Of a stretch of 64,000 nt of DNA, positions 35,899 to 44,922 are shown piece after piece; position 1 is the first letter of the stretch; each line of letters opens with the position of its first letter. A program made the translations under genes and the position numbers. Source of the DNA: Falsiroseomonas tokyonensis. Lineage in GTDB: Bacteria; Pseudomonadota; Alphaproteobacteria; Acetobacterales; Acetobacteraceae. A model generated the notes under the pieces. That model did not search any database, was not told where the DNA came from, and saw only the letters and a list, made by a program, of their open reading frames with translations. The stretch lies in contig NZ_JAFNJS010000002.1 in assembly GCF_019024325.1 (NCBI RefSeq), positions 558,118 through 622,117 on the forward strand, written 5' to 3'.

Positions 35899-36792
35899 TC
35901 AGCCGCCGTGCTGGCTGCGCTGCGCCAGGTAGAGCGTGGCCGCCACCATGATCAGCGTGCCCCAGAGCAGGCTCCAGCCCGGCGCCTCGCCGAAGGCCAC
36001 CAGGCCGATGATCGCGGCGGCCGGGATCTGCACATATTCGATAGGCGCCAGCAGCCCCACCGGCGTGCGCCGCGCGGCCCAGGAGGCCAGGAAGTCGCCC
36101 AATATGGCGCAGGCCGACCCCGCCATCAGCAGCAGCAGTGCGGCCAGCGTCGGCGTCTGCCAGACGAAGGCGGAGACCGGCCCCCAGATCACCACGGAAC
36201 AGATCGCATACCACGCGACGACCCGCGCCGGCGGCTCGGTAGAGGACAGGTTCTTCACCGCCACCAGCACCATGGCGCCGGAAGCCCCGCCCGCCAGCGC
36301 CGCCAGCGTGCCGGCGGAGGGCGGCCAGGCCAGCCCGCCATCCGGCCCGATGATCACCAGCACGCCGGCGAATCCCACCGCCGCCGCGATCGCCCGGTCC
36401 CACCCCACCCTCTCCCCCAACAGAAGAAAAGCCAGCGGCAGCGCCCAGAGCGGCTTGGCATGCAGGATCGCCACCGCATCGGCCAGCGGCAGCCAGAGCA
36501 GCGCGAACATGGAGAGGATGAAGCTGCAGGACCCGGCGGCGCAGCGCGCCACATGGGCGCCGGGGCGGCGGGTGGCCAGGGCGGCGGTGCCGTGGCGCAG
36601 CAGCCAGGGCAGCATGACCAGGGTGGTGAAGACGCCGCGGGCGAAGGGCACGAGCGGGACCGGCAGGCCTTCCTGCATGGCGGCGCGGAAGCAGGCGCCC
36701 ATCACGGCGAAGACCAGGCAGCAGGCCAGCATCAGGCCCATGCCCGCCAGCAGGCGGCGCCCCTCCGGGGGTAGGGGCGCCGCCCGCGGCAT
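35899..36792 (-). CDS. EamA/DMT-family transporter
   Basis: Protein of 297 residues with about ten hydrophobic segments in two EamA repeats. The first half reads GLMLACCLVFAVMGACFRAAMQ and the second PVGLLAPIEYVQIPAAAIIGLVAFGE, the characteristic end of helix 9/10 in DMT exporters. Such proteins export metabolites such as amino acids or nucleosides. It is unrelated in orientation to a clear operon: a small gene lies 5 bases upstream, so the two may be co-transcribed. Confidence 0.88.
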   Translation of the reverse strand: MPRAAPLPPEGRRLLAGMGLMLACCLVFAVMGACFRAAMQEGLPVPLVPFARGVFTTLVMLPWLLRHGTAALATRRPGAHVARCAAGSCSFILSMFALLWLPLADAVAILHAKPLWALPLAFLLLGERVGWDRAIAAAVGFAGVLVIIGPDGGLAWPPSAGTLAALAGGASGAMVLVAVKNLSSTEPPARVVAWYAICSVVIWGPVSAFVWQTPTLAALLLLMAGSACAILGDFLASWAARRTPVGLLAPIEYVQIPAAAIIGLVAFGEAPGWSLLWGTLIMVAATLYLAQRSQHGG

Positions 36793-36797
36793 CGGGA

Positions 36798-36989
36798 CTA
36801 CTTGCGTTCCGGCGCCAGCTCCGCCTCAAGCTCCTTGATCCGGGCGAGCAGGGTGGTGCGCAGGCTGGGGGAGTTGTGCGGCTTGATCCCGGCCAGGGTC
36901 TCCTTCAGCTCCGCCAGCAGGCGGCGCTTTTCCTGGGGAGACCGGCGGATCGGGCGATTGTCGGAGAACTGGCCCTCATGCGAGCGCAT
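36798..36989 (-). CDS. Small basic protein of unknown function
   Basis: Protein of 63 residues, rich in Arg, Lys and Glu: MRSHEGQFSDNRPIRRSP, then a helical part ending LLARIKELEAELAPERK that looks like a short coiled coil. GGGAAGG lies 8 bases upstream of the ATG. It ends 5 bases before the EamA transporter start on the same strand. I do not know the family. Confidence 0.6.
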   Translation of the reverse strand: MRSHEGQFSDNRPIRRSPQEKRRLLAELKETLAGIKPHNSPSLRTTLLARIKELEAELAPERK

Positions 36990-37088
36990 CGGCGTGACCT
37001 TCCCGGGCTGTTGTTGATGGGCTGGGGTTAGGGGCAGGCGCGGCGGGCGTCAACGCGCGGCAGGGGCTGCCCCTTTCGGTGGCATCTG

Positions 37089-37106
37089 CCCTGCCGGCCG
37101 GCAGGG
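37089..37106. promoter_or_regulatory. 18-bp perfect palindrome upstream of livK
   Basis: CCCTGCCGGCCGGCAGGG reads the same on both strands. With a second palindrome, TGTCCGGACA, at 37132–37141 it lies in the 249-base divergent gap before livK. Operators for a dimeric regulator are plausible. The gap holds no gene that I can see. Confidence 0.4.
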
Positions 37107-37238
37107 ACGCGGCGGCGGAGGGCCGCCGGCTTGTCCGGACAGCTTGCCGAAAAGGACGCGGCAGCGCAGATATCGCCCCAACGCGGCTGCCGCGCCAAGG
37201 TGCCGATCCACTGGGACCACCAAAGGGGAACCAAGACA

Positions 37239-38465
37239 ATGCCGAACGCATTCCAGCCCTCCCGCCGCGCCGTCCTGCTGGGGGCTGCTGGCGCCTCCCT
37301 GGGCACCCTGGCCGCGCCTGGCCTGCTGCGCGCCCAGCCCGCCGCCATCAAGCTGGGCATCCTGCAGCCCGTCACCGGCGCCCTGGCGCAGGATGGCGAA
37401 TATGGCCGCCTGGGCGCCGAGCTCGCGATCAACGAGATCAACCAGACCGGCGGCATCAAGTCCCTGGGCGGTGCGCAGATCCAGATGGTCTTCGGCGATG
37501 CCCGCTCCTCGCCCGAGGGTGGCACGGCGGAGGTGGAACGCATGCAGGCGGAGGGTGTGGTGGCCGTGGTCGGCGGCTTCGCCAGCCCGATCTGCCTCGC
37601 CTCCTCCCAGGCTGCGGCGCGCTACGACCTGCCCTATGTGGCGGATGTCGGCGTCTCGGATGCCATCGTCACGCGCGGGTTGAAGAATACGTTCCGCTTC
37701 TCGCCCGGCTTCGGCAGCATCACGGCCGCGGCGCTCGACAACCTGGTGAAGCTGAATGACGCGGCGGGCAAGCCGGCCAAGACCGTCGTGGTGGTGCATG
37801 AGGACGGGCTGTTCGGTTCCGGCATGGCGCGGCTGATGGGCGCGGAACTGCCGAAGCGCGGCTTCGAGGTGCTGGAGACGATCAGCCACCCGACGCCGGC
37901 GCGCGACATGTCCAATATCGCGCTGCGCATCCGCAGCCTGAACCCGGACCTGATCATCCCCTCCAGCTACTACGCCGAATTCGTGCTGCTGAGCCGTACG
38001 CTGCAGCAGCGCCGCATCCGGCCGAAGGGCATCTACTGCGTGCTGAACGGCGCCGCTTCCAACTACCGCTTCCTGCGCGAATTCCCGGAGGCGGCGAACC
38101 TGGTGATGGACGTGAATCACTGGGCCGACCCGCGCAAGCCGAAGACCGCCGAGCTGCGCCGCACGGTGGAGGCGCAGGGCCGTTTCTGGCTGTACAACAC
38201 GCCGATGAACTACTCGGCCGTGATGCTGGTGGCCGATGCGCTGGAGCGCGCGGGCGCCGCCGACCGCGCCAAGCTGATCGAGGCGCTGGCGGCGACCGAT
38301 GGCAAGTTCGACCGCCACATCATGCCCTATGGCCCGACGAACTTCGTCAATGGCCAGAACCAGGCGGGCCAGGCGGTGAATACCCAGGTGCAGGGCAACG
38401 ACATCAAGGTGATCTTCCCGAGCGAATTCGCCGACGCCCAGGCCGTCTTCCCCTGGCCGGCCTGA
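37239..38465 (+). CDS. livK: Branched-chain amino acid-type ABC binding protein, LivK-like
   Basis: Protein of 408 residues with a Tat-like signal (SRRAVLLGAAGASLGTL, cleavage after LLRAQP). It is a periplasmic-binding fold type I protein: KLGILQPVTGALAQDGEYGRLGAELAINEIN at the start, then VAVVGGFASPICLASSQ, and VVVVHEDGLFGSGMA in the second lobe. Although named for amino acids, such proteins in catabolic operons often bind amides, urea or aromatic acids. It opens a set of eleven same-strand genes reaching 51312, so the ligand is probably the operon's substrate. The ATG follows AAAGGGGAACC. Confidence 0.92.
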   Translation: MPNAFQPSRRAVLLGAAGASLGTLAAPGLLRAQPAAIKLGILQPVTGALAQDGEYGRLGAELAINEINQTGGIKSLGGAQIQMVFGDARSSPEGGTAEVERMQAEGVVAVVGGFASPICLASSQAAARYDLPYVADVGVSDAIVTRGLKNTFRFSPGFGSITAAALDNLVKLNDAAGKPAKTVVVVHEDGLFGSGMARLMGAELPKRGFEVLETISHPTPARDMSNIALRIRSLNPDLIIPSSYYAEFVLLSRTLQQRRIRPKGIYCVLNGAASNYRFLREFPEAANLVMDVNHWADPRKPKTAELRRTVEAQGRFWLYNTPMNYSAVMLVADALERAGAADRAKLIEALAATDGKFDRHIMPYGPTNFVNGQNQAGQAVNTQVQGNDIKVIFPSEFADAQAVFPWPA

Positions 38466-38491
38466 TATCGCCATGCCCTCAAACGCCGGGC

Positions 38492-38571
38492 GGCGGCCGT
38501 CCGGCCGCCTTGGCTTCGCCGCACGGGCGGCGGCGGCCATTCGGCCGCGCGGCGCGCTGAAGACGCGCGCC
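38492..38571 (+). promoter_or_regulatory. Three tandem GC-rich stem-loops between livK and livH
   Basis: Stem 1 is GGCGGCCG/CGGCCGCC around TC-rich centre bases (38492–38509). Stem 2 is GCGGCC/GGCCGC around ATTC (38533–38548). Stem 3 is GGCGCGC (38551–38557) with GCGCGCC (38565–38571), ending two bases before the proposed livH start. None has a T-run. They may protect the binding-protein mRNA and lower permease translation. Stem 3 could also mask the livH ribosome site. Confidence 0.55.
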
Positions 38572-38573
38572 GC

Positions 38574-39452
38574 ATGAGGTCCTTCCCCGCTGAGATCGTG
38601 ATGGAGGCCGTGGCCAACGGCCTCCTCACCGGTGCCGTCTATGGGCTGGTCGCGCTCGGCCTGACCCTGGTCTATGGCGTGCTGCACATCATCAACTTCG
38701 CCCATGGCGCGCTGCTGACCCTCGCCATGTATGCCGCCTGGGTCTGCTGGGCGGCCTTCGGGCTCGACCCCTATGTGGCGATCCTGCCGCTGGTGCCGTT
38801 GTTCTTCGTGCTGGGCTATGCCGTGCAGCGTCTGGTGATCGGTCCGGCAAGCGGCGGCAACGACCAGAACATCCTGCTGGTGACGCTGGGCCTCTCCATC
38901 GTGCTGGAGAACGCCATGCTGGCGATCTTCCGCTCCGACACGCTCTCCGTGCAGGTCGACTACGCCATGGAGGTGATTGAGGCCGGCCCCATGCTGCTGT
39001 CCTTCCCGCGCGTCGTCGGCTTCGGCGTCGCCTTCGTGGTGGCGGCGGTGCTTTTCGTGCTGCTGCGGATGACCGATACCGGGCGCGCGATTCGCGCCGT
39101 GGCGAAGGAACGCACCGGCGCGGCGCTGGTCGGCATCGATGTCGGCCATGTTTATGCCGTGACCTTCGGCATCGGCACCGCCTGCCTGGCCGTCGCGGCC
39201 TGCCTGCTGCTGCCGTCCTTTTACGTGAATCCGCGCGTCGGCAATGCCTTCGTGCTGGTGGCCTTCACCATCGTCGTGCTGGGCGGCATGGGCAGCGTGC
39301 CCGGCGCGCTGCTGGGCGGGCTGGTGATCGGCGTGGTGGAGAGCCTGTCGGGCCTCTATCTTGGCGACAGCCTCGGCCAGCTCGGCATCTTCGTGATCTT
39401 CATCCTGGTGCTGCTGTTCAAGCCGACCGGCCTGTTCGGGGCACGCGCATGA
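38574..39452 (+). CDS. livH: Branched-chain amino acid-type ABC permease, LivH-like
   Basis: Protein of 292 residues with about eight helices. Signature segments are GLLTGAVYGLVALGLTLVYGVLHIINFAHG near the N-terminus (described by residues 16–45) and GMGSVPGALLGGLVIGVVES near the C-terminus. LivH and LivM form the membrane channel. The start at 38574 lacks a clear ribosome site; an ATG at 38601 (MEAVANG) fits the usual family length better and is a real alternative. The stop overlaps livM by 4 bases. Confidence 0.92.
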   Translation: MRSFPAEIVMEAVANGLLTGAVYGLVALGLTLVYGVLHIINFAHGALLTLAMYAAWVCWAAFGLDPYVAILPLVPLFFVLGYAVQRLVIGPASGGNDQNILLVTLGLSIVLENAMLAIFRSDTLSVQVDYAMEVIEAGPMLLSFPRVVGFGVAFVVAAVLFVLLRMTDTGRAIRAVAKERTGAALVGIDVGHVYAVTFGIGTACLAVAACLLLPSFYVNPRVGNAFVLVAFTIVVLGGMGSVPGALLGGLVIGVVESLSGLYLGDSLGQLGIFVIFILVLLFKPTGLFGARA

Positions 39453-40390
39453 CGGCGCGGGATGTCTGGCCCATCCTGCTGTTCGGCGCGATCGCGGCCC
39501 TGCTGCCGCTTTTCGTCACCGCCGGCACGCTGCTGAATTTTGCGATCTTCACGCTGATCCTCTGCCTCGCCGCGCAGGGGTGGAACATCCTTGGCGGCTT
39601 CGGCGGGCAGTATTCCTTTGGCCACGCCGCCTTCTTCGGCACGGGCGCCTATGCGGCCGCGGTGCTGCAGGTGCGCTATGGCGTGAACCCCTACATCACC
39701 TTCCTGGCCGGCATCGCCCTGGCCGCGCTGGTGGGCTGGGTGATCGGTTTCCTGTCCTTCCGCTCCGGCCTGCGCGGCAGCTATTTCGCGCTGGTGACGC
39801 TGGCCTTTGCCGAGGTGTTTCGCGTGCTCGCCAATGCGGCGAGTTTCACCGGCGGTGCGGCGGGGCTGCTGATCCCGCTCGACCAGCGGCCGGCCAACTT
39901 CCAGTTCGAATCGCGCGGCTGGTTCTACCTAGTGGTGCTGGCGCTGGTCGTCGTGGCGCTGCTGCTGACCCGCGCGCTCGAACGCTCCCGCCTCGGCGCG
40001 CAGCTGGTCGCGGTGCGGGAGAATGAGGAAGCGGCCCGCGCCGTCGGCGTGGATGCGCTGCGGGTGAAGCTCTCGGCCATCACGCTCTCCGCGGCGATGA
40101 CGGGTGCTGCAGGCGGGCTCTATGCGCAGTATTTCCTCTATCTCGACAGCACCATTGCCTATGGCACCTGGATTTCGGTGGAGGCGCTGCTGGCGCCGAT
40201 CATCGGCGGGGCAGGGACCGTCTTCGGTCCGGTCATCGGCGCCGTCATCCTGCATACGCTGGCGGAGCTCACGCGCATGATGGTGGGGCGCATCCCGGGC
40301 ATCGACTTGGTGATCTTCGGCGTGCTGCTGATTTTGGTGGTGCGCTACCCGCCGCGGCACCTGCTGCGCTTCCTACGGTGGCGCCGATGA
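39449..40390 (+). CDS. livM: Branched-chain amino acid-type ABC permease, LivM-like
   Basis: Protein of 313 residues with the LivM features GWNILGGFGGQYSFGHAAFFGTGAYAAA (residues ~47–74) and the coupling loop ENEEAARAVGVDALRVKLSAITLSA. It ends FGVLLILVVRYPPRHLL. It partners LivH. The livG ATG overlaps its TGA stop. Confidence 0.93.
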   Translation: MTARDVWPILLFGAIAALLPLFVTAGTLLNFAIFTLILCLAAQGWNILGGFGGQYSFGHAAFFGTGAYAAAVLQVRYGVNPYITFLAGIALAALVGWVIGFLSFRSGLRGSYFALVTLAFAEVFRVLANAASFTGGAAGLLIPLDQRPANFQFESRGWFYLVVLALVVVALLLTRALERSRLGAQLVAVRENEEAARAVGVDALRVKLSAITLSAAMTGAAGGLYAQYFLYLDSTIAYGTWISVEALLAPIIGGAGTVFGPVIGAVILHTLAELTRMMVGRIPGIDLVIFGVLLILVVRYPPRHLLRFLRWRR

Positions 40391-41133
40391 GCTTTCTGCA
40401 AATCCGCAATGTCTCGATGCGCTTCGGCGGGCTGCTCGCCGTTTCCGACGCCAGCTTCGAGGTGGCGGAGGGCAGCATCACTGGGCTGATCGGGCCGAAC
40501 GGCGCGGGCAAGACCACGCTGTTTGCCATCGTCTCCGGCTTCCAGAAGCCGACCAGCGGCCAGGTGCTGTGGAAGGGGGCCGAGATTACCGCGCGCCCGC
40601 CGCATCTGCTGGCCGCCGAGGGCCTGTCCCGCACCTTCCAGATCGTGCAGCCCTTCGCCGGGCTTTCGGTGCGGGAGAATATCGCGGTGGGTGCCTTCCT
40701 GCGCCACAAGCGCCGCGCTGATGCGATTGCGCTGGCGGAGCAGGTGGCGGAGCAGGTCGGCCTGACGGCCGAGCTCGACAAGCCCGCCGCCGCGCTCACC
40801 GTCTCCGGCCGCAAGCGCGTCGAACTCGGAAAGGCGCTGGCGACGCAGCCGAAACTGCTGCTGCTGGATGAGGTGCTGGCCGGGCTCAACCCCAGCGAGG
40901 TGCGCGACATCGTCCCCGTGGTGCGCGCCATCCGCGATTCCGGGGTGACGGTCCTGATGATCGAGCATGTCATGCAGGCCGTGATGAACCTCTGTGAATC
41001 GGTGCATGTGCTGGCCCAGGGCCGCATCATCGCCAGCGGCACGCCGGCCGAGGTCGTGGCGACGCCCGCGGTGGTGGAGGCCTATCTCGGCCACGGCGCG
41101 GCCGCGCGCCTGGCGGGAGGCGCGCATGCTTGA
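40387..41133 (+). CDS. livG: Branched-chain amino acid-type ABC ATPase, LivG-like
   Basis: Protein of 248 residues. Walker A is GPNGAGKT (about 34–41), followed by a LivG-type insertion and the segment GLSRTFQIVQPFAGLSVREN. Walker B is LLLLDEVLAGL and the switch is MIEHVM. The usual signature LSGG is replaced by LTVSGRKRVEL. The ATG at 40387 overlaps the livM stop; a GTG at 40378 is possible but has no advantage. The gene overlaps livF by 8 bases. Confidence 0.92.
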   Translation: MSFLQIRNVSMRFGGLLAVSDASFEVAEGSITGLIGPNGAGKTTLFAIVSGFQKPTSGQVLWKGAEITARPPHLLAAEGLSRTFQIVQPFAGLSVRENIAVGAFLRHKRRADAIALAEQVAEQVGLTAELDKPAAALTVSGRKRVELGKALATQPKLLLLDEVLAGLNPSEVRDIVPVVRAIRDSGVTVLMIEHVMQAVMNLCESVHVLAQGRIIASGTPAEVVATPAVVEAYLGHGAAARLAGGAHA

Positions 41134-41827
41134 GGTGCGGGACCTGGTCGCAGGCTACGGGCTGACGCGGGTGCTGGAGGGTGTTTCTCTCGATGTCACC
41201 GCGGGCGAGATCGTCGCCGTGCTGGGATCGAACGGCGCCGGCAAGACCACGCTGAACATGGTGCTCTCCGGCCTGGTGAAGCCGCGCGACGGAGAGGTGC
41301 GCTTTGCGGGCGAACGAATCACCGGCCTGTCGCCGGCGCAGGTGATGGCGCGCGGGCTGATCCAGGTGCCGGAAGGCCGCAAGATATTTCCCAATCTGAA
41401 CGTGCGGGAGAATCTGGAGCTGGGCTCCTACCGCCGCGCCAAGGCGAGCCGCGCGCAGAACCTGGAAAAGGTTTTTGAGACCTTCCCGCGCCTGCGCGAA
41501 CGCGTGGCGCAGGCGGCCGGCACGCTCTCGGGTGGCGAGCAGCAGATGCTCGCCATCGGCCGCGGCATGATGGCGGAACCCAGGCTGCTGATCCTGGACG
41601 AGCCCTCGCTCGGCCTCTCGCCGCTGCTGGTGGAGGAGATGTTCACGCTGATCCGCCGGCTGCATGGCGAGGGCCTCGCCATCATGCTGGTGGAGCAGAA
41701 TGTCGCGCAGTCGCTCGACATCGCGGATCGTGCCTATGTGCTGGAACACGGCGTCTTCGCACTTGCCGGCCCCGCGGCCGAAGTCCGGGAGAATCCGGAA
41801 CTGAAGCGCGCCTATCTGGGTCTCTAG
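41126..41827 (+). CDS. livF: Branched-chain amino acid-type ABC ATPase, LivF-like
   Basis: Protein of 233 residues, the usual LivF length. Walker A is GSNGAGKT, the LivF hallmark is LIQVPEGRKIFPNLNVREN, the signature is LSGGEQQM, Walker B is LLILDEPSLGL, and the switch is LVEQN. It forms the nucleotide-binding pair with LivG. It ends 30 bases before the MmgE/PrpD gene, so transport and catabolic genes are probably one transcript. Confidence 0.93.
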   Translation: MLEVRDLVAGYGLTRVLEGVSLDVTAGEIVAVLGSNGAGKTTLNMVLSGLVKPRDGEVRFAGERITGLSPAQVMARGLIQVPEGRKIFPNLNVRENLELGSYRRAKASRAQNLEKVFETFPRLRERVAQAAGTLSGGEQQMLAIGRGMMAEPRLLILDEPSLGLSPLLVEEMFTLIRRLHGEGLAIMLVEQNVAQSLDIADRAYVLEHGVFALAGPAAEVRENPELKRAYLGL

Positions 41828-41857
41828 GGCCGAAAACTTGGGGAAGGAAAAAGCATC

Positions 41858-43249
41858 ATGGCCATCGTGACGCCGGGCGTCGAACCCGCCTCCACGCTGC
41901 TCGCTGCGCCGCCGCCCTCCTGGCTCGGCGAATGGGCCGGCTTCGCGGCCCGCGCGCGCTTTGCCGAACTGCCGGCCGAGGTCGCGCAGCGCACGCGTCT
42001 CGCGCTGCTGGACTGCATCGGCGCCATCGCGGCCGGCGCGCAGGAAGCCGAGACCCAGGCGCTGGCGGCCCGCATGATCGCACGGGAAGGTGGCGGCGAC
42101 GCGCCCGTCATCGGCTTCGCGGGCGGCGCGCGGCCCGGCACGGCGGCCTTCCTCAATGGCACCGCCGGCACGATGTTGGAGCTCGATGAGGGCAACCAGT
42201 ATGCGCGCGGCCATCCGGCCATCCATGTGGTGCCGGCGCTGCTGGCGGCGCCGCGCGGTGATGGCGCGGGATTCCTGATGGCGCTGGCGCTGGGCTACGA
42301 GATGGGCAGCCGCGTCGGCATCGCCAGCAAGCTGAATGTCGCGATGCATCCCCACGGCACCTGGGGCACGCTTGGCGCGGCCGTGGCTGTAGCCAAGCTG
42401 CATGGCGCCAGTGCGGCAGAGTTCCGCGGCGTCATCAACATGGCCTCCTCGCTCGGCCTGGCGACCTCGCGCAACAACATGCTGGAGGGCGGCACGGTGC
42501 GGAACACCTATGCCGGCGTCTCCAATATGCTCGGCCTCACCGTGTGGGACCTGGCACGCGCGGGCTTCGAGGCGGAGCGCGACGGCGTCGCGACCATCTT
42601 CGGCAAGGTTTCGGCCAGCGATTTCCGGCCGGAAGAAATGGTGGCGGAACTCGGCACGCGCTGGGAGGTGGCACGCAACTACTTCAAGCGCCACGCTGCC
42701 TGCCGCTACACCCATGGCGCGCTAGATGCGCTGGCCCGCATCACGGCGAGCACCGGCAAGCTGGACCCGTCGCAGGTGAAGTCCATTGCCGTGCAGACCT
42801 ATGTCTGGGCCGCACAGCTCGACAGCCCCGCGGCGCCGAACATGCTGGCGGCCAAGTTCAGCATTCCTTTCGCGCTGGCCACCTTCATCGTGCACGGCGC
42901 GGCTACCGTGCCCGCCTTCCGCGGGCCGGCTCGTGAAAATCCTGAGATCCTGGCGCTGGCTTCGCGCGTGACCGTTGACGAGGAAGCGGCGATGACCGCG
43001 CAGCTGCCGGGCCTGCGCCCCGCACGCGTCACCATCACCATGCAGGACGGCACGCGGCACGTGGCCGAGGTTACGACCAATCGCGGCGACACCGAGGACC
43101 CCTTCACCGAGGCCGAGGTGCGCGAGAAATTCCATGAATTGACCGACCCGGTCTATGGCCGCGAACGCGCCGCGGCAATCGAAGGCGCCGTGATGGGAAT
43201 GGGGCCGCACACCGAGGCCTCCGCATTGGTGGAACTGTTGAAATCATGA
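41858..43249 (+). CDS. MmgE/PrpD-family protein
   Basis: Protein of 463 residues. The N-terminal helical domain has TRLALLDCIGAIAAGAQE, LNGTAGTMLELDEGN and the glycine-rich HPHGTWGTLGAAVAVAKLHG. The later HAACRYTHGALDAL is the PrpD active-site-like block. Members include 2-methylcitrate dehydratase, cis-aconitate decarboxylase and many uncharacterised enzymes acting on small di- or tricarboxylates. Here it precedes hyuB with a 4-base overlap, so it is likely part of the degradation route. Its substrate cannot be named from sequence. Confidence 0.87.
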   Translation: MAIVTPGVEPASTLLAAPPPSWLGEWAGFAARARFAELPAEVAQRTRLALLDCIGAIAAGAQEAETQALAARMIAREGGGDAPVIGFAGGARPGTAAFLNGTAGTMLELDEGNQYARGHPAIHVVPALLAAPRGDGAGFLMALALGYEMGSRVGIASKLNVAMHPHGTWGTLGAAVAVAKLHGASAAEFRGVINMASSLGLATSRNNMLEGGTVRNTYAGVSNMLGLTVWDLARAGFEAERDGVATIFGKVSASDFRPEEMVAELGTRWEVARNYFKRHAACRYTHGALDALARITASTGKLDPSQVKSIAVQTYVWAAQLDSPAAPNMLAAKFSIPFALATFIVHGAATVPAFRGPARENPEILALASRVTVDEEAAMTAQLPGLRPARVTITMQDGTRHVAEVTTNRGDTEDPFTEAEVREKFHELTDPVYGRERAAAIEGAVMGMGPHTEASALVELLKS

Positions 43250-44922
43250 GTCTGGATGCCGTCACGCTGGCCGTCCTCAAGGGGCGGCTGGAACAGATCG
43301 CCGATGAGATGGATGCGACGCTCTATCGCAGCGCCTTCAATCCCATCATCGCGGAGGCGCGGGATGCCTGCCACGGCCTGTACCAGGCCGAGACGGGTGC
43401 GACGCTGGTGCAGGGCACCAAGGGCCTGCCGATCTTCGTCGGCGCCATGTCCTTCGCTGTGCAGGCCGTCATCAAGCGCGTGCAGGCCGGCGCGGGGCTT
43501 GAGCCGGGCGATACCTTCATCTTCAACGACCCTTATGAGGGCGGCACGCACCTCAACGATTTCCGCCTGGTGCGCCCCGTGTTCCGGTCGGGAAAACTGT
43601 TCTGCTGGCTGGCGAGCGTTGGCCATTGGCTCGACATCGGCGGCAATGTGCCCGGCAACTACAATCCGCGCGCGACCGAAAGCCACCAGGAAGGCGTGCG
43701 CTTCCCGCCCGTGAAACTGTTCCGCGCGGGCGTGATCCAGCAGGACATCCTGGACATCCTCGCCGCCAATTCGCGCGTGCCGCAATCCAACTGGGGCGAT
43801 CTCAACGGCCAGCTCAATGCGCTGGATCTCGGCGAGCGGCGCCTGCTGGAACTGCTCGACGATACCGGCGACGACGTGGTCGAGGCTGCCTTTGGCGCGC
43901 TGGCCGATCGCGCCGCCGCGCTGATGCAGGCGGAGGTCGAGGCGCTGCCGGATGGCCACTACGCCTTCGAGGATTACCTCGACAATGACGGCGTGGTGGA
44001 TGAGCGGCTGACCATCGCGCTGGACATGACGGTGCAGGGCGGGCGGATGACGCTCGATTTCTCGCGCAGCTCCGCCGCCTGCCTCGGCCCGATCAATATC
44101 AGCTACGCGACATCCGTCGCCGCCTGCTACGTCGCGCTGAAGCACGCCTTTCCGGATGTGCCGGCCAATGCCGGCGTGCTGCGGCCGATCGACTTCGTGA
44201 TTCCGGACAACTCGCTGCTGGCCGTCGGTCCGCCGCGGCCGGTGGCGGGCTACACCGAGACCATCCTGCGGCTGATCGGCGTGATCTTCGGCGCGCTCGG
44301 CAAGGCGATGCCGGACCGCGCCACCGCCGCGCCCTTCGGCACCATCAATGCGCTGTCGCTCTCCGGCCAGAAGCAGGACGGCACGCGCTGGGTGATGTTC
44401 TCCTTCTTCGGCGGCGGGCTCGGCGGTAATCCGGAGACGGATGGGCTGCACCACGCCAACAACCCGATCTCCACCGCGACGATTCCGCCGGCCGAGATCA
44501 TGGAGGCCGCCTATCCCGTGATGTTCACGCAATGGGCGTTGCGGCCGGATAGCGGCGGCGCCGGGCTGCATCGCGGCGGCGTCGGCGCGGTCTATGAGAT
44601 CGAGGCGCTGTCGCCCGGCACCACGGAAGTGGCACTGCTGGGCGAGCGTGGCCGCTACGCACCCTTCGGCGTGACCGGCGGCAGCGAAGGCGCGCTGAAC
44701 CGCTTCACCTGGCAGGACGGCACCGGCTGGCAGACGCCGCCGATGGCCAGCAAGATCGTCGGCGTGAAGCTGCAGAAGGGCCAGCGGCTGCGGCTGGAAA
44801 GCCCGGGCGGCGGTGGCTGGGGGGACCCGAAGCAGCGGGCGAGGGAGGACGTGGCGCGCGACCTGCGCCTCGGCTTCGTGACGGCGGAAGTGGCGAAGCG
44901 CGAATACGGATACGAGGCATGA
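43246..44922 (+). CDS. hyuB: Hydantoinase/oxoprolinase B-type subunit, HyuB-like
   Basis: Protein of 558 residues. Hallmarks of the hydantoinase B family are seen: LYRSAFNPIIAEARDACHGLY, GDTFIFNDPYEGGTHLNDF, HWLDIGGNVPGN and SGGAGLHRGGVGAVYEIE. The C-terminus has LESPGGGGWGDPKQR, a typical family ending. HyuA/HyuB complexes hydrolyse hydantoins or 5-oxoproline with ATP, or carboxylate ketones in related enzymes. It overlaps hyuA by 4 bases. Confidence 0.9.
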   Translation: MSLDAVTLAVLKGRLEQIADEMDATLYRSAFNPIIAEARDACHGLYQAETGATLVQGTKGLPIFVGAMSFAVQAVIKRVQAGAGLEPGDTFIFNDPYEGGTHLNDFRLVRPVFRSGKLFCWLASVGHWLDIGGNVPGNYNPRATESHQEGVRFPPVKLFRAGVIQQDILDILAANSRVPQSNWGDLNGQLNALDLGERRLLELLDDTGDDVVEAAFGALADRAAALMQAEVEALPDGHYAFEDYLDNDGVVDERLTIALDMTVQGGRMTLDFSRSSAACLGPINISYATSVAACYVALKHAFPDVPANAGVLRPIDFVIPDNSLLAVGPPRPVAGYTETILRLIGVIFGALGKAMPDRATAAPFGTINALSLSGQKQDGTRWVMFSFFGGGLGGNPETDGLHHANNPISTATIPPAEIMEAAYPVMFTQWALRPDSGGAGLHRGGVGAVYEIEALSPGTTEVALLGERGRYAPFGVTGGSEGALNRFTWQDGTGWQTPPMASKIVGVKLQKGQRLRLESPGGGGWGDPKQRAREDVARDLRLGFVTAEVAKREYGYEA

